A stretch of DNA of 64,000 nucleotides from Planctomycetota bacterium. GTDB lineage: Bacteria; Planctomycetota; UBA8108; UBA1146. The notes beneath the pieces were generated by a model that was given only the letters and a program-made list of their open reading frames with translations, was not told the origin of the DNA and did not search any database. The stretch's first letter is position 1. Each line of letters begins with the position of its first letter. Location: contig JAAZXB010000006.1 of the NCBI GenBank assembly GCA_014240375.1, positions 1-64,000 of the forward strand, read 5' to 3'. Positions 16,550 to 25,337 of the stretch are shown one piece after another. The position numbers were made by a program, and so were the translations under genes.

Positions 16550-18894
16550 GCGGGTGGCTTGAAAGGCTGATCTTCGAGCACCGGCGAGCGATGCTGTGGC
16601 TGCTCGCGATTGTTTCTGTGCTGCTGACGGTGCAGGCCGGTCGGTTGGCCATCGACGCGGGATTCGAAAAGCAACTGCCGCTCAGCCACCCTTACATGGA
16701 GACCTTCGTCAAGCATCGCGAGCAATTCGGCGGGGCGAATCGATTGTTGATCTCTGTTCGGGCCAAGGACGGGGACCTGTTCGATCCTGCTGCGCTGGAG
16801 CGGGTCCGTGAAGTGACCTACGCTCTGATGGAAGTTCCTGGCGTCGATCGCACCTCGGTGAAGTCGATCTTCACTCCCAACGTTCGATTCGTGCGTATCG
16901 TCGAGGGAGGATTCGAGGGCGGTAATGTGGTGCCTGCGGAATGGCAACCGACCGCAGCGATGGCCGAGCAGGTCCGGGAGAATGTGCTCTACTCGGGCCA
17001 GGTGGGCAGACTGGTGGCCAACGATTTCTCGGCAGCGATGGTCACCGCAACACTGGTCGAGCAGGATCCCATCACCAAACTGAAACCGGATCCCATCGTG
17101 GTGGGGAATCTGCTCGAGGAGATGGTGCGTTTACCCCACGAAGACGACGTCATCGCGATTCACATCATCGGATTCGCGAAAGCAATTTCAGATATTGCCG
17201 GCGGCGCAGTTCTGGTGGTCGGCTTCTTCGCCATCGCCTTGCTGGTGACTGCATTCCTGGTGCGTTCCTTCTCCGGGTCGTGGCGATTGACACTGCTCCC
17301 GATGGCCTGTTCCTTGCTGGCAGTGATCTGGACCCTTGGAACCATCACGACCCTCGGTTACGGACTCGATCCGATGTCGATCCTGGTGCCGTTTCTCATC
17401 TTCGCCATCGGGATGTCGCACGGGGTGCAGATGACCGGTGCCTTCTCCGGCGCCATCGTCGAGGGTGCCGATGCAAGGACCGCCGCAAGGGTCGCCTTTC
17501 GTCAACTGCTCCTTCCTGGCTGTGTGGCGCTGTGCAGTGATTCTGTTGGATTCCTGACCCTGCTCTTCATCGAGATAGGTGTGATACAGCACCTGGCGGT
17601 GATGTCCGCGGTGGGGGTGGTGCTGATCTTTGCCACCGGCTTCGTGCTGCTGCCGTTATTGCTGGGCGGGATGAAGGTAGCGGACTCCTTCGCCGAGCGG
17701 ATGGCCAAACCGACGCCGTTACGAGATTCCCTGTGGCAACGACTGGCCGCTTGTACTCGAGGACCGGTAGCGGTGGTACTGGTATTGGCCTCCATCACTG
17801 CGGTGTACTGGGGCTGGAGCCGTGCCGATGAGGTCATCATTGGCGATGCCAATGAAGGTTTACCGGAGTTGCACTCCCAATCGCGTTACAACGTCGATAC
17901 CCGCAACATCGCACACTCCTTTTCCATCGGGGTCGACCTGATCACGGTAATCGTCGAAACGGTACCCAACGCCAGCATCGATCATGACGTGATGGATCGG
18001 ATCGACGAGTTCCACTGGAAGATCTCCAACATCGATGGAGTTCGCTCGGTCATCTCCTTGCCGATGGCCGCCAGGATTCTTGCCGCCGCCTGGAGCGAAG
18101 GATCGCCCAAGTGGCGGGAGCTGCCAAGAAATAGCGAGATCCTGGCGCAAGCTCTGAGCAGCATCGAGACCTCCACCGGCTTGTTGAACTCGGATGCAAG
18201 CGTGTTACCGGTGTTGATCTTCACCGAGGATCACAAGGCGGAGACGATCAATCGAGTGACCGCTGCGGTTGAGGAATACGGTGCAGAACTGAACTCAGAG
18301 AAGGTCCATTTTCGCCTGGCGACTGGAAATGTCGGTGTGATGGCCGCGACCAATCAGGTGGTGGCCGCCGCCCAGATGGAGATGCTCGTCACCATCTACT
18401 TGGTGGTGATCGCTCTGGGACTGCTGGCATTCCGCAGCATTCGGGCGACGCTGTGTGTGATCTTGCCGTTGATCCTGGTGAGTATTCTGTGCTACGCCCT
18501 GATGGTGCTCTTCGACATCGGCTTGAAGGTCTCGACCTTGCCTGTGGCCGCACTGGGGGTCGGAATCGGCGTCGATTACGGCATCTACATCACCACCCAA
18601 TTGATGCGGTCGCGGCGCGCCGGAGCGGATCTGGAGAGTGCCTATCGGGTCTCTCTGAAGCGCACCGGCAATGCGGTTCTGGTGACCGGGCTGACGCTGG
18701 CCCTGGGAGTCGCCACCTGGATCTACTCCGACCTGAAATTGCAGGCGGACATGGGCTTGTTGCTCTGCTTCATGTTTGCCGGAAACATGATCGGCGCACT
18801 GGTGCTGCTGCCGGCGCTGCAACGGGTCCTGCCCGGTGGGGGAAGTACTGGCGTGGCGACCGATCGCGGGCAGGAATCTGCTGCGTCCCAGTGA
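16546..18894 (+). CDS. RND/MMPL-family transporter
   Basis: A 782-residue inner-membrane protein with the RND plan: helix 1 near residues 15-30, a periplasmic loop, six helices (about 205-395), a second helix at about 405-425, a second loop and six more helices (about 610-765). The sterol-sensing/MMPL-type segments ATLGVGIGVDYGIY-like (ALGVGIGVDYGIYITTQL) and FAIGMSHGVQM are present. These transporters move hydrophobic lipids or sterol-like compounds using the proton gradient. The preceding DUF1302, DUF1329 and YCF48-like genes are the usual companions. Substrate unknown; the adjacent acyl-CoA enzymes suggest a fatty or isoprenoid compound. Confidence 0.9.
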   Translation: MSGWLERLIFEHRRAMLWLLAIVSVLLTVQAGRLAIDAGFEKQLPLSHPYMETFVKHREQFGGANRLLISVRAKDGDLFDPAALERVREVTYALMEVPGVDRTSVKSIFTPNVRFVRIVEGGFEGGNVVPAEWQPTAAMAEQVRENVLYSGQVGRLVANDFSAAMVTATLVEQDPITKLKPDPIVVGNLLEEMVRLPHEDDVIAIHIIGFAKAISDIAGGAVLVVGFFAIALLVTAFLVRSFSGSWRLTLLPMACSLLAVIWTLGTITTLGYGLDPMSILVPFLIFAIGMSHGVQMTGAFSGAIVEGADARTAARVAFRQLLLPGCVALCSDSVGFLTLLFIEIGVIQHLAVMSAVGVVLIFATGFVLLPLLLGGMKVADSFAERMAKPTPLRDSLWQRLAACTRGPVAVVLVLASITAVYWGWSRADEVIIGDANEGLPELHSQSRYNVDTRNIAHSFSIGVDLITVIVETVPNASIDHDVMDRIDEFHWKISNIDGVRSVISLPMAARILAAAWSEGSPKWRELPRNSEILAQALSSIETSTGLLNSDASVLPVLIFTEDHKAETINRVTAAVEEYGAELNSEKVHFRLATGNVGVMAATNQVVAAAQMEMLVTIYLVVIALGLLAFRSIRATLCVILPLILVSILCYALMVLFDIGLKVSTLPVAALGVGIGVDYGIYITTQLMRSRRAGADLESAYRVSLKRTGNAVLVTGLTLALGVATWIYSDLKLQADMGLLLCFMFAGNMIGALVLLPALQRVLPGGGSTGVATDRGQESAASQ

Positions 18895-18954
18895 TGCCGG
18901 ATGTCTGTGATGCCGGATGTCAGTGATGCCGGATGTCTGTGATGCAGAACTTCT
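18891..18954. repeat. Tandem 16-bp repeat spanning the RND gene stop, four units
   Basis: Units of gtgatgccggatgtct start at 18891, 18907 and 18923 (the second differs at the last base), and a diverged fourth starts at 18939. The first unit contains the TGA stop of the RND gene. The array fills most of the space to the convergent fadE stop, and no terminator hairpin was seen there. Confidence 0.92.
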
Positions 18955-18990
18955 GTGATCATCGATGCCGCGGGTGGCGACTCTTACCGA

Positions 18991-21489
18991 TCAGGGTGTG
19001 GTGGGATCATGCTCCTCTGGCAACACCGATGCCGCGGTGGAATCGGTCGGGTACTGCTCGGTCGCAGGACAAGCACCCGCCGCGAATGAATCGACGGCAA
19101 TCGCCTCGCGACGCGCCAGGTCTGCTTCCCGGAGGCGCCGTTCACCATCTTCATCGATGACCCCTGCAGCGCGTCCTCTCTCGACCAGCGTCGAGGCAGG
19201 ATGCTTTTCTAGACGCTTGGCCCGGATGGCATCCTTCAGCGCTTCAGTGTCCCGACGGGCCACGACGATCTTTTCCAGAGCCGCTTCGAGGGTCGCCAGG
19301 CCGGGGCTTCCGGCGGGGCGCTCGATCACATCCTCGGTGAGGCTTCTGGTCAGCGCCGAGTCATCGAGCAGGTCGGCGGCGATTCGATCCGCCAGCCGAT
19401 CGGAAGGGCCGAGCGTGATCGCTCGACCGGGTACTCCCAGCAAGCGAAGAGCCCACGCCGCTGGTCGGTGTGGAAGGTTCTGGACGAACCCCGCCAGTGC
19501 TTCCTCGGTCCGAAGTACACAGGTTTCCATCAGATACTGGACCAGTTCCGCATCTCGGTCGGGACGACCGTCGTCGTGAAACTTCTTCAGCGCTGCCGAG
19601 CCGACGGCGATCCAGGAGAGGGCGTCGGCGAGCCGACCGGTCAGGTGCTCCTTGCGCTTGAGCGATCCGCCGAGACTGGCCATCGCGATGTCGGAACTGA
19701 GTGCGAAGTGAGCCGACAAGCCGGTCAGTCGCTGCTGGCAGCGGCCGATGATTCCGTCGAAGTCGCGCCCGGTCAGGCGGTAACCGCTGAGGCGGTGGAA
19801 CAGCGAACGGGTGCCATTGGACACGACAAACCCGACATGCCCCCAGAAGGCACGATCGAAGGCGGCCAGGTCGGCCTTTTCCACCGCTTCCAGTTCGGCG
19901 GTGACGAACGGATGGCAGCGAACTGCGCCCTGGCCAAAGATGATCATGGTGCGAGTCAGGATATTGGCGCCCTCGACGGTGATTCCGACCGGAACTGCCG
20001 AGTAGGCATTGGCGAGTTCGTTCCGCGGACCGCGGCAGATGGCATTACCAGCGACGATGTCCATCGAGTCATTGACCACCTCACGCAATCGTTCGGTGGC
20101 GAACGCCTTGGCGATGGCACTGATGACTGCGGGCTTCTCGCCACGGTCGACCGCCAGGGTGGTGATGCCTCGGAGTGCATCGAGGGCGTAACTGCTGGAG
20201 GCGCAGCGGACCAGCGGTTCCTGGACTCCTTCGAAGCGTCCGATCGGCAGACCAAACTGCTCTCGCACCGAGGCGTGAGTCGCAGCGACCCGCAGGCACA
20301 ACTGGGCGCCGCCCGCCGAACTGGAGGGTAGCGAGATGCCGCGTCCTGCCGAGAGGCATTGCATCAACATCCGCCAGCCCTTGCCACAGCCCCCTTCGCC
20401 GCCGATCACCGCATCGATGGGGACCCACACATCACGACCGCGGGTCGGGCCATTGAGGAAGGGAACCCCGAGGGGGTCGTGTCGTTCGCCGATCTCGACT
20501 CCCTCCAGATCGGCAGAGACGAGTGCGCAGGTGATCCCCAGATCTTCCACCTGGCCGAGCAGGTGATCGGGGTCATGGAGGCGGAAAGCGACTCCGACCA
20601 GCGTCGCGCGCGGCGCCAATGTGATGTAGCGCTTGTCCCAGTTGAGGCGGATTCCCAGTACCGTCTGTCCGTCGACTTCTTGCTCGACCACCACTCCATG
20701 ACTCGCCATCGATCCTGCCGCATCCGAACCGGCTCCCGGTTCGGTGAGTGCGAAGCAGGGAATTTCCTGACCGTTGGCCAGCAGTGGCAACAGGCGATCT
20801 TTCTGGGCGTCGGTTCCGTAGTGCAGCAACAACTCTCCGGGCCCCAGGGAGTTGGGAACCATCACGGTGATCGCCAGTGCGTTGCTCAGCGTGGCCACGT
20901 GAGAGATCACTGCGGACATGGCGGCCGCAGAGAATCCGAGTCCGCCGTAACTCTCGGGGATGATCATGCCGAAGAATCCGCGCGAGGCGAGGAAGTCGAA
21001 CGCTTCATCGGAGATGGAACCGTCCTGGCGATCCTTCCAGTTATCGACAAATTGAGTCAACTCTGCGACCGGCCCATCGATGAATTCTCGTTCTCTTGCG
21101 GTCAGTTGTGCCGGCCCGAGGGAAAACCACTGCTTCCAGTTGGGAGCTCCTGAGAAGATTTCACCGTCCCACCAGACCGTGCCCCCCTCCAGTGCCTCTC
21201 GCTCGGTATCACTGATGGCGGGGAGAACTTTCTTGACGATTCCCATCACCATCGAGGTGATCCACCAGCGCCGCAGAGGTGCGATGAAGCCGATCACCAG
21301 AAGTACCGCAAAGCCGATCCAGACGAGCTGATCGGCGAGGGTCGGTGGGGCGGGGGTGAGCAGCGGGAGAGCAGATAAGATCGCTCCGGCGACGGTCCAG
21401 GCCCAGCGCACCTTGCCCGCCAGCAGTAGCCACAGCCCCGGGACGCCGATCAGCAAGCAGATGAGAAGTGGTGGAACATCTTCGAACAT
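18991..21489 (-). CDS. fadE: Acyl-CoA dehydrogenase, FadE type
   Basis: An 832-residue protein matching the long FadE architecture (E. coli FadE is 814 residues). Two N-terminal hydrophobic segments (about 8-45 and 55-75) are followed by an acyl-CoA dehydrogenase core with IPCFALTEPGAGSDAAGSM and FGLPIGRFEGVQEPL. The extra FadE C-terminal domain contains PSDRLADRIAADLL and EKIVVARRDTEALKDAIRA. It performs the first, FAD-dependent step of fatty-acid beta-oxidation, attached to the membrane. The ATG overlaps the stop of the lipoprotein gene upstream (TGATG), so the two are coupled. Confidence 0.93.
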   Translation of the reverse strand: MFEDVPPLLICLLIGVPGLWLLLAGKVRWAWTVAGAILSALPLLTPAPPTLADQLVWIGFAVLLVIGFIAPLRRWWITSMVMGIVKKVLPAISDTEREALEGGTVWWDGEIFSGAPNWKQWFSLGPAQLTAREREFIDGPVAELTQFVDNWKDRQDGSISDEAFDFLASRGFFGMIIPESYGGLGFSAAAMSAVISHVATLSNALAITVMVPNSLGPGELLLHYGTDAQKDRLLPLLANGQEIPCFALTEPGAGSDAAGSMASHGVVVEQEVDGQTVLGIRLNWDKRYITLAPRATLVGVAFRLHDPDHLLGQVEDLGITCALVSADLEGVEIGERHDPLGVPFLNGPTRGRDVWVPIDAVIGGEGGCGKGWRMLMQCLSAGRGISLPSSSAGGAQLCLRVAATHASVREQFGLPIGRFEGVQEPLVRCASSSYALDALRGITTLAVDRGEKPAVISAIAKAFATERLREVVNDSMDIVAGNAICRGPRNELANAYSAVPVGITVEGANILTRTMIIFGQGAVRCHPFVTAELEAVEKADLAAFDRAFWGHVGFVVSNGTRSLFHRLSGYRLTGRDFDGIIGRCQQRLTGLSAHFALSSDIAMASLGGSLKRKEHLTGRLADALSWIAVGSAALKKFHDDGRPDRDAELVQYLMETCVLRTEEALAGFVQNLPHRPAAWALRLLGVPGRAITLGPSDRLADRIAADLLDDSALTRSLTEDVIERPAGSPGLATLEAALEKIVVARRDTEALKDAIRAKRLEKHPASTLVERGRAAGVIDEDGERRLREADLARREAIAVDSFAAGACPATEQYPTDSTAASVLPEEHDPTTP

Positions 21490-22169
21490 CAGGATCCCTC
21501 TTCTCTGGTGCTGGGTACCGGTGCCTTGCGGCGCAGATCATCCTCCATCAGGTCGACTCCGAACCAGCCGAGCAAGGCATCGAGCAGTTCCAGCGGGTTG
21601 ATACCGCAGTCGATGGTCACGACACCCAGTGTACCCGAAATGGCGAACCAGGTGTTCCGACTGCTGCGCTGGGCTGCCGAGAGCTGCGCCAGCGAGGGGG
21701 CCTGGACCAACCAGTCATGATGAATTTCCCGGTGCCACTGCAGCAGTGAGCACGACTCTCCCTCGACATGATGATCTCCCCTGAGGATGCAGGCGTTGAG
21801 CCAGCCCTTGAGAGGAGCCGAGATGGTCGAGTCGTCGGTCGTTCCAGGCACTGCCTTGGCGAAGGGGAAGGCGACCAGCATCGTCGGAAAAGATGCCGAG
21901 CGCAGCACTCCCGCGGGTTGTCCCGGTCGTGGGTCGTGGCCGATGGTGAAGCGTGGAGCGAGGTTTGCATCGACGAAGCCGACCGCCGGGTGCAACCAGC
22001 AGGTCGCTTCGATTTCGCCGTAGAGTCCCAACCCAGCACCGACGCGACCGCGCACCGTATCGGTCAGATCGTCGATTCTGGCCCTCAGGTCGAGAGAATT
22101 GCAGCCGCAGGGCAGCAGGCCCAGCAGTACCAGCAGGACGATTGCGCGACGATTCGACCAGACTCTCAT
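21489..22169 (-). CDS. Lipoprotein of unknown function
   Basis: A 226-residue protein with a lipoprotein signal (RRAIVLLVLLGLLPCGC, lipobox LPCGC, acylated Cys about residue 23). The body is Trp- and Gly-containing without a recognised domain. It ends with a NPLELLDALLGWFGVDLMEDD motif that resembles small planctomycete envelope proteins, an impression from memory only. It is translationally coupled to fadE (TGATG), so the two are likely expressed together, but a functional link is not evident. Confidence 0.7.
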   Translation of the reverse strand: MRVWSNRRAIVLLVLLGLLPCGCNSLDLRARIDDLTDTVRGRVGAGLGLYGEIEATCWLHPAVGFVDANLAPRFTIGHDPRPGQPAGVLRSASFPTMLVAFPFAKAVPGTTDDSTISAPLKGWLNACILRGDHHVEGESCSLLQWHREIHHDWLVQAPSLAQLSAAQRSSRNTWFAISGTLGVVTIDCGINPLELLDALLGWFGVDLMEDDLRRKAPVPSTREEGS

Positions 22170-22398
22170 CGACCGCTCCTTCCAGAGGTATTCGACTCAC
22201 GCCTGCAGCATGGACCATCGAGCCCCCCTCTTGAAGGTGTCCGGTAACGGATTCTGTAGTACTGGCACCGCCGCAAGATCCATTTATCATTCGGTTCGGT
22301 AGAGCAGTTCCTCGACGAATTGCAGTGCCTTGTCGAGCCTTGTCGAGCCTTGTCGAGCCTTGTCGATTTGCAGGGTCTGTGTTGAAAGGGTGCCCTCG
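22170..22398. promoter_or_regulatory. Divergent intergenic region with a 10-bp tandem repeat
   Basis: Promoters for the fadE-side lipoprotein and for the HEAT/VWA gene should lie here. The only recognisable structure is the four-copy repeat at 22327-22366. An AAGGG motif before 22399 serves the rightward gene. Confidence 0.5.
22327..22366. repeat. Four perfect tandem copies of a 10-bp unit
   Basis: The unit gccttgtcga is repeated exactly four times (22327, 22337, 22347, 22357). A period of 10 places every copy on the same face of the helix. It ends 33 bases before the HEAT/VWA start codon, so it lies in the promoter or leader of that gene. Confidence 0.95.
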
Positions 22399-24150
22399 AT
22401 GGTAACCAAGCCTCTCTCGAGCAGATGTTCGCCACAACTCTGGTGCTGGATCCGCCGGCGGCGCCCCGGCGGCTGCCCGAGATGGTCGACGGCTCTGACG
22501 ATCGTTGCGCTCTGCTGGACCAGCGCAGTCTTCTGGACCAGCGCAGTCGCAGCACAGATTCCACAACCTCCGACCGAACGGGTCGATCTCCAGCGATCGG
22601 TCGAGAAACAACGAAACGCCGCTCGAGATGCACGGCTGCGCGTGGAGCAGGGGCCCGGCGAGGTGGAGCAGGTGCTGGAACTGCTGCGGGATCCTTCTGG
22701 AACCGTCCGCGATCAGGTCTTTGGCCAGATCGTCGAGCAGTGGAGTGTCGAGCAGCGCCGAGCCTTGAGAGTCGGCTTTGGTCGCTCGAGCGATCCGAGG
22801 GCGAAGGATCGAGCAGCGCTCGGTCTCGATGAGATCCTGGCGGAAATCTTCCTCCAGCAGCCCGATGCCGAGTTGAAGAGCGAGCTGCTGGCGGTGGTCC
22901 GCCGATCCGCCTCCGCCGATGCACGGGAGATGGCTCTCGGTGCACTGGCAGCGCTCCCGAGTTCAGCACACGACAAGAAATCGATCGAGTGGGTGACGCA
23001 GCAGGCCAAGAGGGGGTCTCCTTGGTTTGTCCAGGGAGAAGCGCTGCGCACCTTGGCGGTCATCGATGGAGAGGCCGCCAGGCCACTACTGGAACGGCGA
23101 TTGACCGAGAAGAAACTGCCAGCACTGCGCATCGCCGCCCTGCAGGGACTGGTGGTGGTGGACCTCGAACGGGGATGTCATGCCGCCTTCGAGGCGGTGA
23201 CCGATCGTTGGAAGGATCGGCAAGGGATCTGGGGCGAACGGATTCGTCGGGCGGGCCTCGAGATCCTCGCAGTGGAGGGGCGGGCATTGCCTCGTGATCG
23301 TCGAGCGGAACTGATCGACGGGCTGATCCCATTGGCCTCCACATTGGAGGGCTCGACGCTGGCACGACTGTGGCCGACCTTGCAACTCATCACCGAGATG
23401 TCAGATCAGAGTTCTCCCATCGGTTCCAGTTTCAGTTCGTGGGATTCATGGTGGAAGGCCCATCGTAAGAGCTGGGTGGAGGGGGCTGCTGGCGCGGATC
23501 AGACTGGAGCCGGCGATCCAGCGAAGGATACCGAGGACCCGACCCAGGGCACTCGGGTGGTTCGATATCACGGTGTGCCGCTCGACTCGACTCGAATCGT
23601 CTTCCTTTCCGATGTCTCCGGTGGGATGTCGCGAACGGTGGATGGTCGTTTTGGTGGGGATGGTGCCAGGCGCATCGATGTTGCGCGGACCGAATTACTG
23701 CGGGTGCTGGGAGAGTTACCTCGCGAGGCGATGGTCCAGGTCGTGCACTTCGGCAGTCATAGTATTCCGGCACTGCCAAGAGTTCAGCCGCTGGTGCGCA
23801 GTCGCAAGTCACTGGAGCAGAAGATTGGATCGCAGGAGGTTCCCTCGGGACGAGGGGAAGCGCGAGGAAACCTTTACGGACCGCTGCGCCGGGCAGTTCT
23901 CGAAGCGGGCACCGATACGGTGATGTTACTCACCGAGGGTGCTCCTACCGAGGGGAGGGTGCAGCAAGGGGATCGCCTTCGCTGGCATATCCGACGCTGG
24001 AATCGGTGGGGACAGGCGCGGATTCATGTGCTCTCGGTCGGCCAGATCCACGGCAAAAACCTCGAGTTCCTGCAAGGGGTGGCTCGCGATGGGGGCGGAC
24101 AGTTTCACGATCTGGACGATTCCTTTGGCAAGGCGGAATCATCTTCTTGA
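22399..24150 (+). CDS. Secreted HEAT-repeat and von Willebrand A domain protein
   Basis: A protein of about 583 residues. The N-terminus has a basic stretch and a hydrophobic signal segment ending in AVAAQ. Alpha-helical HEAT-like repeats follow (about 70-320). A VWA domain comes last, starting at TRIVFLSDVSGGMSRTVDG and containing MVQVVHFGSHSIPALPRV and ADTVMLLTEGAPTEG-like strands. The metal site reads DVSGG instead of DxSxS, so the last Ser is missing. ATG 22399 has AAGGG upstream; the frame extends left without a better start. Monocistronic. Similar HEAT plus VWA proteins are common in planctomycetes, with no defined function. Confidence 0.75.
   Translation: MVTKPLSSRCSPQLWCWIRRRRPGGCPRWSTALTIVALCWTSAVFWTSAVAAQIPQPPTERVDLQRSVEKQRNAARDARLRVEQGPGEVEQVLELLRDPSGTVRDQVFGQIVEQWSVEQRRALRVGFGRSSDPRAKDRAALGLDEILAEIFLQQPDAELKSELLAVVRRSASADAREMALGALAALPSSAHDKKSIEWVTQQAKRGSPWFVQGEALRTLAVIDGEAARPLLERRLTEKKLPALRIAALQGLVVVDLERGCHAAFEAVTDRWKDRQGIWGERIRRAGLEILAVEGRALPRDRRAELIDGLIPLASTLEGSTLARLWPTLQLITEMSDQSSPIGSSFSSWDSWWKAHRKSWVEGAAGADQTGAGDPAKDTEDPTQGTRVVRYHGVPLDSTRIVFLSDVSGGMSRTVDGRFGGDGARRIDVARTELLRVLGELPREAMVQVVHFGSHSIPALPRVQPLVRSRKSLEQKIGSQEVPSGRGEARGNLYGPLRRAVLEAGTDTVMLLTEGAPTEGRVQQGDRLRWHIRRWNRWGQARIHVLSVGQIHGKNLEFLQGVARDGGGQFHDLDDSFGKAESSS
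22514..22546 (+). repeat. Imperfect 18-bp direct repeat in the signal-peptide region of the HEAT/VWA gene
   Basis: The sequence ctggaccagcgcagtctt at 22514 is repeated for 15 bases from 22532. It duplicates a WTSAVF/WTSAV segment in the hydrophobic core of the signal peptide, so copy number would change its length by six residues. Confidence 0.85.
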
Positions 24151-24180
24151 GGGGCAGGGTCCCACCGTGGCTGCGACTGG

Positions 24181-24225
24181 AGCGAGATGCGGCTGAAGCG
24201 AGATGCGGCTGAAGCGAGATGCTGG
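24181..24225. repeat. Tandem 16-bp repeat between the HEAT/VWA gene and the lexA-linked gene
   Basis: The unit agcgagatgcggctga occurs at 24181 and 24197 and, incompletely, at 24213. It lies in the 94-base gap between two convergent genes. No hairpin terminator was found in the gap. Confidence 0.9.
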
Positions 24226-24244
24226 ATGGTCGAGCCGCGGGTCA

Positions 24245-24505
24245 CTATTGCAGGAACAAGCGCTCGACACGCCAGACCAGATCACCCTCCTGGTAGGCCA
24301 GTTCCAGCAGGTCGTCGGTTTCCAGAGTGACGGTGAAACCGTGGACCGGTGGCTGGATCGAGCGGTCGATCCAGCTGGCGTGCATCTGCTGGATGGCGAA
24401 GGATCGACCACGCCACACCAGTGAGCGGATCTCGATGGCTCCCCCGCGAAAGGCGGCCACCACTTCATCGAGGGCCTCGTGAATCTCTTCTTCTCGAACT
24501 TCCAT
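24245..24505 (-). CDS. Small DUF6504-like protein linked to lexA
   Basis: An 86-residue protein, EVREEEIHEALDEVV at the start and WRVERLFLQ at the end. The middle (SLVWRGRSFAIQQMHASWIDR, a charged loop, then a hydrophobic beta segment) resembles DUF6504, a family known near translesion-synthesis genes in actinobacteria. The resemblance is recalled, not searched. It begins 13 bases after the lexA stop on the same strand, so it should share the LexA-controlled promoter. ATG 24505 is chosen because the longer open frame upstream only shadows lexA. Confidence 0.65.
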   Translation of the reverse strand: MEVREEEIHEALDEVVAAFRGGAIEIRSLVWRGRSFAIQQMHASWIDRSIQPPVHGFTVTLETDDLLELAYQEGDLVWRVERLFLQ

Positions 24506-24518
24506 CGCGCGACTCCGC

Positions 24519-25259
24519 TCAGTGTCGTTCGAAGCGACGGATGATGCCGACCAACTTGCCAAACACTTCCACCCGATGCTGGCCAGGATCGATCTCCATC
24601 GTCTCGAATCCGCAGTTCGCAGCCTCAAGTCGAACCGAGCGAACCTTTTTCTGTGGACCGACTTCTTCACCCTCATGAGGCCCGCGCCAGATCTTGAGGG
24701 TGCCCTCGCCGTCGATGGAGACCGCGGCGATCTCACCATTTTCTACCGTCGGCTGTCTTCTCACGATGGCGAGATCCCCCGACAAGATTCCGGCATCTCT
24801 CATGCTCATCCCTTCGATCTGGAGTGCGACGATGGTGGCCGCGGATCCAAAGGTCTTGGGGTCGATCGGGATGGTGGCATCGGCCCTCTCGGTCGCATCA
24901 CCAGCACTTTCGATCGGCTCTCCTGCGGCGATGCGTCCCACCACCGGGATCGATGAGGAAGTGGCGTCTGGTTGCTGCTGGATCGGTTGCCAGTTGCGAG
25001 ATCCGGCTGCTGGGTCGCGCTCGATCAGCCCCATCTGTTCGAGGCGGCGCAGATGTCGATGCACCGAAGCGGGGGAGGAGAGCCCCAGGTGCTGGGCGAT
25101 CTCTCGCACCGTGGCGGGACGCTTCTGGCGCACCCCCTGGCGCAGCAATTCCAGTACATGCAGGCGATTGCCAGTGAGCGGTGGCTGCGCGGATGGGGAT
25201 CCCGTAGAAGTGGGATCGGTACGATTTTGAGCGGACGAATCAGCGGTCGGGGGAATCAA
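24519..25259 (-). CDS. lexA: LexA repressor
   Basis: A 246-residue LexA. The winged helix-turn-helix (about 30-82, with PATVREIAQHLGLSSPASVHRHLRRLEQMGLIE) is followed by the self-cleavage domain. The Ala-Gly cleavage site is A112-G113 in RIAAGEPIES, and the catalytic pair is S152 in EGMSMRDAGI and K189 in GTLKIW. The start is a TTG at 25259 directly behind GGAGGTGAT, a near-perfect anti-rRNA match. About 30 residues of disordered Ser/Pro/Thr-rich sequence precede the DNA-binding domain, which is unusual. A self-regulating SOS box lies 60 bases upstream. Confidence 0.95.
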   Translation of the reverse strand: MIPPTADSSAQNRTDPTSTGSPSAQPPLTGNRLHVLELLRQGVRQKRPATVREIAQHLGLSSPASVHRHLRRLEQMGLIERDPAAGSRNWQPIQQQPDATSSSIPVVGRIAAGEPIESAGDATERADATIPIDPKTFGSAATIVALQIEGMSMRDAGILSGDLAIVRRQPTVENGEIAAVSIDGEGTLKIWRGPHEGEEVGPQKKVRSVRLEAANCGFETMEIDPGQHRVEVFGKLVGIIRRFERH

Positions 25260-25319
25260 ATCACCTCCACAGGAGGAGCGGGAACCGATCTCCGGGTCCT
25301 GCGCCGTGGCCCAGGATGG

Positions 25320-25333
25320 TGAACAGATGTTCG
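25320..25333 (-). promoter_or_regulatory. LexA-binding site (SOS box) upstream of lexA
   Basis: Read on the lexA strand the sequence is CGAACATCTGTTCA, matching CGAAC-N4-GTTC with only the outer base off. The central ACATCTGT is identical to the box before dinB. It lies in the 78-base gap between queF and lexA, consistent with autoregulation. Confidence 0.88.
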
Positions 25334-25337
25334 CGGG

